Part shown: one piece after another, positions 58,771 to 64,000 of the stretch
Layout: the number at the start of each line of letters is the position of its first letter
Numbering within the stretch: position 1 is the first letter of the stretch
NCBI GenBank assembly: GCA_025358055.1
Contig: JANYKV010000151.1
Coordinates: 1-64,000, forward strand
Direction of reading: 5' to 3'
From: Gemmatimonadota bacterium
GTDB lineage: Bacteria; Gemmatimonadota; Gemmatimonadetes; Gemmatimonadales; GWC2-71-9
DNA length: 64,000 bases
Program-made: the position numbers and the translations under genes
Notes under the pieces: model-generated
Seen by the model: only the letters and a program-made list of their open reading frames with translations
Database searches by the model: none
Told to the model about the DNA's origin: nothing

Positions 58771-58848
58771 GCGGCAGAGGTGAAACCTTTTGCGGCTGCT
58801 CCCCGTACCGGGGACAGACCGCAATTCTACACCTCCCCGGGAGGGGCC

Positions 58849-59562
58849 ATGAAGACTTACTGGATCCGCATCGGAATCGTGGCAGTCATTGTCTTCGCCC
58901 TTGGTATGACAGGAGTTACCGCCGCCCGCCGTGGAAAACAGAAGCTGAAGGAACTGGTGACCAACGGGAGACTGTTCAACATCCCGGCGGACATAATCCC
59001 ATTCCAATTCGAAGGCCAGCCGATCGGAAGTATTCGCGGCATGGACCTTTCCGGCCGGAACGGCAACCGCGAGCGCCCCCTCAACCTCGTGGTTCATCTC
59101 GACCAGAACCTCGCCGTGACTCTCAAACAAGCAGCGGCCATCGGCCGTCTTAAGGACTGCCAGCTTACCGCGGACTCCTTCCGCGGCATGGGGCAACACT
59201 CGAGCTTCCATTGCGCCAACGACAGCGAAATCGCGTCCCGCCAGTTGGTGGTCGTGGGACAGGTGCGGTTCGAACCAAACGCCATCGTCCGCGACCTCTT
59301 GATTCCACAAGAAGACGCTCGGCAGTTGCGATTCCGAAACCATGGCGACAAAGATGTTTCGTTCCAACTCAACGCGGATTCCGGCGGGGCCTTTATGCGG
59401 GTCCGGGATCGGAACGGCAATGAGTTGTTCCGGCTTTCCGCCGGGAACGGCGGTGTGGTAATCAAAGCCCACGATGAGAAGGGCCAGGAGGTCGTGAACA
59501 TCACCGCCGACTCGAGTGGCGCCTCCGTGAAAGTGAAGAAGGACTCCGAACACATCCGGTAG
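58849..59562 (+). CDS. Hypothetical membrane-anchored/secreted protein
   Basis: MKTYWIRIGIVAVIVFALGMTGVTAARR N-terminal TM; repetitive C-terminus (FRLSAGNGGVVIKAHDEKGQEVVNITADSSGASVKV). Confidence 0.65.
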   Translation: MKTYWIRIGIVAVIVFALGMTGVTAARRGKQKLKELVTNGRLFNIPADIIPFQFEGQPIGSIRGMDLSGRNGNRERPLNLVVHLDQNLAVTLKQAAAIGRLKDCQLTADSFRGMGQHSSFHCANDSEIASRQLVVVGQVRFEPNAIVRDLLIPQEDARQLRFRNHGDKDVSFQLNADSGGAFMRVRDRNGNELFRLSAGNGGVVIKAHDEKGQEVVNITADSSGASVKVKKDSEHIR

Positions 59563-59598
59563 GGCTGGGAGCGGTCGGATCAATCAGCTCGGCAAGAT

Positions 59599-59626
59599 GG
59601 GGAACGACAGGTTCGTTCCCCTTTCT
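59599..59626. terminator. Bidirectional terminator between convergent genes
   Basis: ggggaacga-caggt-tcgttcccc then tttctt on the + strand. Confidence 0.75.
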
Positions 59627-61896
59627 TATCTGGTTAGATCGAACTGCTTGGTGAACTTGATGATCAAGGCCCGCTGCAACGGTCCCTCCTGCTCCTCGCG
59701 CAAGACGGATCCCGGCACTCGTTTGATCCGATGGGAGTCGTTCAGAACCACAAAAAACCCTGTTCCTGCCGGACCCTGCCACCCGAAGCGGACATTTCCC
59801 GAGAAATTATCCTCTATGTTGTTGTATTGGAGGAGCGACTGGAGATAGGTTCGTGCGGTAAACGCGTAGGCCAGTCGAAACCCAAGCACCGCCTCGTCAA
59901 ATTTGCCTTCCTTGAGCGTCACATGCTGGTAATTCGCCCGGAGTAAGGCTGTCACCCTAGGGCTCGGCCGGGTGGTGAGCGTAAGGGTGTAGCCCTGGAG
60001 ATGCCCAGTGTAAAAGCCGCCTAGGGCTAACTGCCCGCTCACGGAAATCGGCGCACTTTCGTTGGTGTTGAAGGCCGAGACAAATTGAAAGTTGTCGTAG
60101 ACCCCAGGCGGAATTTTGACCCCGCGCACGATCTCGAAGGTTTCGGTCAGCCCCTCCCGGGTGAAATTGAGTCCCGGTGCTTCAAAGAAGGCCCCATTCT
60201 GGAACAGGTTGTGACTATCGACGTGAATGAGTCGGGATTGAATGGCTCCGTTGAGATCGTCGAATTGACGGAACGTGATGTGCGGTCGGGTTTCCCGAAA
60301 CCAAGGAAGCCAGGGGGTGCGCAAATGCCGCAGAATTCGAAAACTATAGAATCGGAACGCGGTTCGTTCGAGGAAGCCCACTTCCGGATTGAAGGCTTCG
60401 TCGACTTGGCGTAGGGCGGCCCCGAGCTCCCACTGTCGCGTCGTGTAGCTGCCGCTCAGGTTGTAGGCCCCAGAGTGACCGTTAAGGCCGGGGGTCTTGG
60501 TACCCGCCCAGTAGCCCTCGATCGTCACTCGATCACCGATGCCAAGACGGCCGTCGACCCCGTAGGTGAGGTTGTAATCGGCGCTGCTGTCGGTGTCCAG
60601 GCGACTCACGAGGATGAGACCAAGCCGTGACCGGTTGGGAAATTCCTGAAACACGCGCCCGATCGAGTAGTTGTTGTGAGGAATTCTGGCGCCCAAAGTA
60701 TCCACGGCGGATTTGGTTTGGAGATCGAGGAAGCCCATGGTCAGCCCGCCCACTTTCCCGGTCAGACGGCCTCCACCGGCGAGAGGCACCTGCGACCCGT
60801 CCGGATTGATGCCGATCCGGCGGCTGAAGAAAAGTTCGACCGATTCCGGGGTGCCAACCGCGAATGTGCCGGCGTTTTCCAAGAAGAACAGACGCTTTTC
60901 GGGAAAGAATAGGTTGAAGCGGGTGAGGTTGACCTGTTCTTCATCAACCTCGACCTGAGCGAAATCCGTATTGTACGTGAGGTCGAGGGTCAGGTTCGGA
61001 GTCACCCCGATTTTGGCGTCGCCGCCGAAAACCAACTTCGCGTCACTCTTGGTGGCTTTTAGGTAATCGCGAGACACCGAACCCAGAGTGTACGGCGAGA
61101 AATAGACCGAGCGTTGGGATGGGGCTTCGAGACCATCCAACGTTCCGGCCAGTGACACTCGGTAGAGGGAGAATTGACGCGGGACTGGGGCCCAGAAAAT
61201 TTGTTCGTTCCGGCGACGAATGAAACGGCCGATGTTGAGTCCCCAGGACCGGCCCGGACCGCCGGCATATTGCAGCGTGGCGAAGGGGATTTTGATTTCA
61301 GCCACCCAACCCAGACTGTCCACGCTCGTGGAGACAAACCAGGTTCCATCCCAGTTCAGATTAGGCGCCGCCGTGATCCCGCCAGGCCGCGTGCTCGGCC
61401 CTCCAAAACTGCCTTCCCCTTCCTTCGTGATTTGCCCGTCGTAAATGATGCCGGCGGGTGTCGTGCCGAAGACGAAGCCGTTTTGACGGTCGTGGTACGT
61501 GTCCAGCACAAGAATGAACGCATCCATGTCCTTGAGGTCGATGTCCTTCTTGGCCTCCCCCCGGACGATTCCCGCGGGCTCCCGATCATACATCCGGGCC
61601 CCAACGTAGACCGCTTCGGAATCGAACAGAATACGAACCTCGGTGCGCTCACTGGGGGTGTGACCATCAAGCGGTTCGTGCTGGACGAACTCGGTGATGG
61701 CTGGCGCCTGCTGCCAAGAAGGATCATCGAGCTTCCCATCGATGGTAGGCGGGCAGGTGGTGCGAACGGCGTGAGCGATCGGCGCCCCGTTTTCACCCTT
61801 CACCCCGGGCGCTCTGGCGGCCTGGGCGCGCGCGACAACGGGAAGAAGGGTCGCGGCCGACAAGAGTGCAGAGCAAACCCAAGCAATTCGGGGCAC
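59626..61896 (-). CDS. DUF5916/CBM9-like domain outer-membrane-type protein
   Basis: CPPTIDGKLDDPSWQQAPAITEFVQHEPLDGHTPSERTEVRILFDSEAVYVGARMYD; C-terminal beta-barrel-like strands. GTG start at 61896 before a signal peptide preferred over 62058. Confidence 0.82.
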   Translation of the reverse strand: MPRIAWVCSALLSAATLLPVVARAQAARAPGVKGENGAPIAHAVRTTCPPTIDGKLDDPSWQQAPAITEFVQHEPLDGHTPSERTEVRILFDSEAVYVGARMYDREPAGIVRGEAKKDIDLKDMDAFILVLDTYHDRQNGFVFGTTPAGIIYDGQITKEGEGSFGGPSTRPGGITAAPNLNWDGTWFVSTSVDSLGWVAEIKIPFATLQYAGGPGRSWGLNIGRFIRRRNEQIFWAPVPRQFSLYRVSLAGTLDGLEAPSQRSVYFSPYTLGSVSRDYLKATKSDAKLVFGGDAKIGVTPNLTLDLTYNTDFAQVEVDEEQVNLTRFNLFFPEKRLFFLENAGTFAVGTPESVELFFSRRIGINPDGSQVPLAGGGRLTGKVGGLTMGFLDLQTKSAVDTLGARIPHNNYSIGRVFQEFPNRSRLGLILVSRLDTDSSADYNLTYGVDGRLGIGDRVTIEGYWAGTKTPGLNGHSGAYNLSGSYTTRQWELGAALRQVDEAFNPEVGFLERTAFRFYSFRILRHLRTPWLPWFRETRPHITFRQFDDLNGAIQSRLIHVDSHNLFQNGAFFEAPGLNFTREGLTETFEIVRGVKIPPGVYDNFQFVSAFNTNESAPISVSGQLALGGFYTGHLQGYTLTLTTRPSPRVTALLRANYQHVTLKEGKFDEAVLGFRLAYAFTARTYLQSLLQYNNIEDNFSGNVRFGWQGPAGTGFFVVLNDSHRIKRVPGSVLREEQEGPLQRALIIKFTKQFDLTR

Positions 61897-62084
61897 TGGC
61901 GAGCCTCGGACTTTGCGAGATTGGCAGAACCGGTTGTATCCGTCGTTGAAAGTAATCTGGGCTACCCACGGCCCCCAGGGTCCTTTCACGGCGCGAAAAG
62001 CAGAGCAGCAGGGTAATATCCTCCGACCGGGATGCACCCGGCGCTGAACGTCATTCACCCGCTTACCGATACCGGTGACAGATC

Positions 62085-63782
62085 GTGGAACGAATCAGCA
62101 CCTCCACTCGAATCGCGTGTTTGGTCGCGCTCGCTGGACTATGGGCGCCGAGCGTACTCGTGTCGCAAATGGTACGAGCTCGAGTAACGGAGGCTCCGTC
62201 GGGTAAAGCCGTCGAAGGCGCCCTGGTTTCTCTTCGTACCACCAGAAATCAAACCGTGAGGCAAGCGCTGTCCGACTTCACGGGTCGGGCCACCCTTCCC
62301 GTGCCGCGGTCGGAATACTATCGCCTGCGGGCCGATCGCATCGGTTTCGTCGGCGCAATGAGCGACTCGTTCTTCGTCGGGGTCGCGGACACCATCGCTG
62401 TCGTTCTCACCGTTCCGAGCGACCGCGTCATGCTCCCGGAATTGGCCGTGGTCGCACGGTCCAAGCCTGAATGCAAACTAGATCCAGAGTCGGGATCGGT
62501 GATCGCGCGATTGTGGGATGAAGCCCGAAAAACGCTGTCGACCACGGTGCTTTCCCGGGCGAATGTCGCGGCCTCGGTCGAAGCAACAACTTACCGGCGC
62601 GAACTCGACCGAAGCTTTCGCGTCATCAAACAGACGTCATCCACCCAACCCATGTTCTCCGGGCGTCCTTTCATCACGGCGCCTCCCGAATTCATCTCCG
62701 AACACGGCTACGTTCAGCGCGGAGAAGATGAATCAACATACTTCGCCCCGGATGAGCAGGTCTTGCTTTCGGATCTTTTCCTCCAACAACACTGTTTCGA
62801 TCTCAAGGCCGGCTTCGGCGAAACAGCGGGGATGCTCGGCCTGGGGTTTAAGCCGGTGCGGTCGCGCGAAGTGTCCGAGATCGAAGGCGTGCTTTGGTTG
62901 GACCAGGAAAGCGCCGAGCTGCGAAGCGTGGACTTTCATTTCGTGAACGTGGATTTGGCCGGGGCTGGAGATCGCAGCGGGGGTCACCTTCAGTTCGCGA
63001 AGCTGGGGAACGGGAGCTGGGTGGTCGGCCGATGGCAGCTTCGCACGCCGATTATCGGAACTATTATCACCAATCGGACTCGACTTGCACCAAAGGAACG
63101 GCTGGACACGTTGATGGGATTCGTGGAAGCCGGGGGTGAAGTACTCCAACCGCTCTCCGCTACTGGTCGGCCGATTCTTTCCGGCATCGCCTACGACAGC
63201 TCGAGCGGCAGGCCGCTCGCCGGCGTCGGGGTTGCGATCAGAGGAACTGAGGTGCGCACCATCACGGATTCGAACGGGGCCTACCGCTTGGAGCTCTCGG
63301 AACCCGGCGACTATGAAGCCACCTTCGACCATCCGCAAATTCGGCTGCTATTGGGCACGGCTTCAACTTCCGTACATGTAGGCCGCGACCGAGTGTCGCA
63401 CGCCGATGTCGCCATCGGGCCGGGCCGGCGGCTGTTACACAGCCTTTGTCCATCCGCTGGCCCAACGGCGGGCGAGTTCGGGCTGATCACGGGGCGTGTC
63501 GTCGACGGTGCCACCAAGCAACCGATTCCCCAAGCCATGATTTCGGTCAACCTGCGATCGAAAGCCACGCTCCGACCCGGGAGGCCGGCCGAGGTTGGCC
63601 CGCGAGGGATTTCCTACACGGTCTCGGCGAGCGGGGAGGGGATCTACCGGGTGTGTGGCCTCCGGTTGAATGAGGAGGTTAGGCTGACTCCTGAGAGGGG
63701 CACCAAGCTAGGCCCGTCAGCCACACTTGTGGTTACTGCGGATCAAGTCGTCGTGGTGAAGGACCTCGAGGTACCGCGCTAG
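62085..63782 (+). CDS. Secreted protein with carboxypeptidase regulatory-like domains
   Basis: Signal peptide; repeated GIAYDSSSGRPLAGVGVAIRGTEVRTITDSNGAYRLEL and GRVVDGATKQPIPQAMISV segments. Confidence 0.75.
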   Translation: MERISTSTRIACLVALAGLWAPSVLVSQMVRARVTEAPSGKAVEGALVSLRTTRNQTVRQALSDFTGRATLPVPRSEYYRLRADRIGFVGAMSDSFFVGVADTIAVVLTVPSDRVMLPELAVVARSKPECKLDPESGSVIARLWDEARKTLSTTVLSRANVAASVEATTYRRELDRSFRVIKQTSSTQPMFSGRPFITAPPEFISEHGYVQRGEDESTYFAPDEQVLLSDLFLQQHCFDLKAGFGETAGMLGLGFKPVRSREVSEIEGVLWLDQESAELRSVDFHFVNVDLAGAGDRSGGHLQFAKLGNGSWVVGRWQLRTPIIGTIITNRTRLAPKERLDTLMGFVEAGGEVLQPLSATGRPILSGIAYDSSSGRPLAGVGVAIRGTEVRTITDSNGAYRLELSEPGDYEATFDHPQIRLLLGTASTSVHVGRDRVSHADVAIGPGRRLLHSLCPSAGPTAGEFGLITGRVVDGATKQPIPQAMISVNLRSKATLRPGRPAEVGPRGISYTVSASGEGIYRVCGLRLNEEVRLTPERGTKLGPSATLVVTADQVVVVKDLEVPR

Positions 63783-63803
63783 CAATTCCGATTCACCAGT
63801 CCG

Positions 63804-64000
63804 TCACCCTGAGGAGCCCTCCCCGGCCATCAATCCGCGCGCGGTTCGAAAAACCGAGTGCCACATTTCGCGCGTGAGCCGCCCGGTGTTGGTGTTCTGG
63901 CGGCTCGGATGATATGAGGCGATCAGATAGGTGCCATCGGAGAGGGTGCTCACCGCGGCGTGCCGAGTGTCAGGCCGCTGTCTGGGAGGAAGGCTCGCCC
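63804..64000 (-). CDS. Type-5 uracil-DNA glycosylase, C-terminal fragment (5' end outside window)
   Basis: Reverse-strand translation ...LSDGTYLIASYHPSRQNTNTGRLTREMWHSVFRTARGLMAGEGSSG*; SYHPSxQNTxTGRLT signature. Confidence 0.8.
   Translation of the reverse strand, partial: ASLPPRQRPDTRHAAVSTLSDGTYLIASYHPSRQNTNTGRLTREMWHSVFRTARGLMAGEGSSG

Noticed and set aside
57271-59583. 770-aa minus-strand ORF covering threonine dehydratase plus 1.3 kb upstream
   Set aside because: The upstream extension is antisense to a well-supported OsmC gene and the 58849..59562 gene; the dehydratase starts at ATG 58233. Not a fusion protein.
1-64000. CRISPR arrays, transposons/IS elements, prophage, toxin-antitoxin or restriction systems
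   Set aside because: No regularly spaced repeats, transposase, phage structural, or recognised defence genes were seen on either strand.

Overview
High-GC bacterial chromosomal window, probably Gemmatimonadota (inferred from gene content, untested). Most genes are on the minus strand. No rRNA, tRNA, CRISPR array, prophage or transposase was recognised. Main blocks: (i) 1-6.4 kb, sugar nucleotidyltransferase/cupin pair, NapF-like ferredoxin, serine hydrolase, SDR, S9 peptidase and a decayed M1-peptidase remnant; (ii) 6.5-9.7 kb, ATP synthase F0 genes plus delta (atpZ/I-B-E-F-H), with no alpha/gamma/beta/epsilon genes following; (iii) 9.8-20.3 kb, signalling region with orphan MoxR, a broken BTAD/AAA/TPR regulator, an HD-GYP protein, a ferredoxin/pseudo-[FeFe]-hydrogenase/GGDEF fusion, and a sigma54-type activator with a degenerate receiver; (iv) 20.2-28.9 kb housekeeping (mogA/moaB, gcvT, argF, hslUV, xerC, trmFO, aroK, aroC); (v) 29-38.2 kb, type IV pilus block (pilMNOPQ, three minor-pilin genes, a NtrC-like regulator without a recognisable GAFTGA loop, two tandem pilins); (vi) 38.4-50.3 kb, two tandem TMTC-like GT-C/TPR membrane proteins and an operon-like run of PilS/PilR-like two-component genes, methyltransferase, GT2 and two GT39-like proteins; (vii) 50.4-64 kb, S4 protein, paired acyl-CoA dehydrogenases/SDR/MFS, DsrE-like plus TsdA-like cytochrome pair, threonine dehydratase, OsmC, DUF5916 protein, type-5 uracil-DNA glycosylase end. 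Best candidates for an undescribed system: the pseudo-hydrogenase-GGDEF fusion with its neighbours, and the pilin/TMTC-like/polyprenyl-sugar/PilSR locus with sigma54-like promoter elements. All calls are by eye from sequence and motifs; no database search was run.
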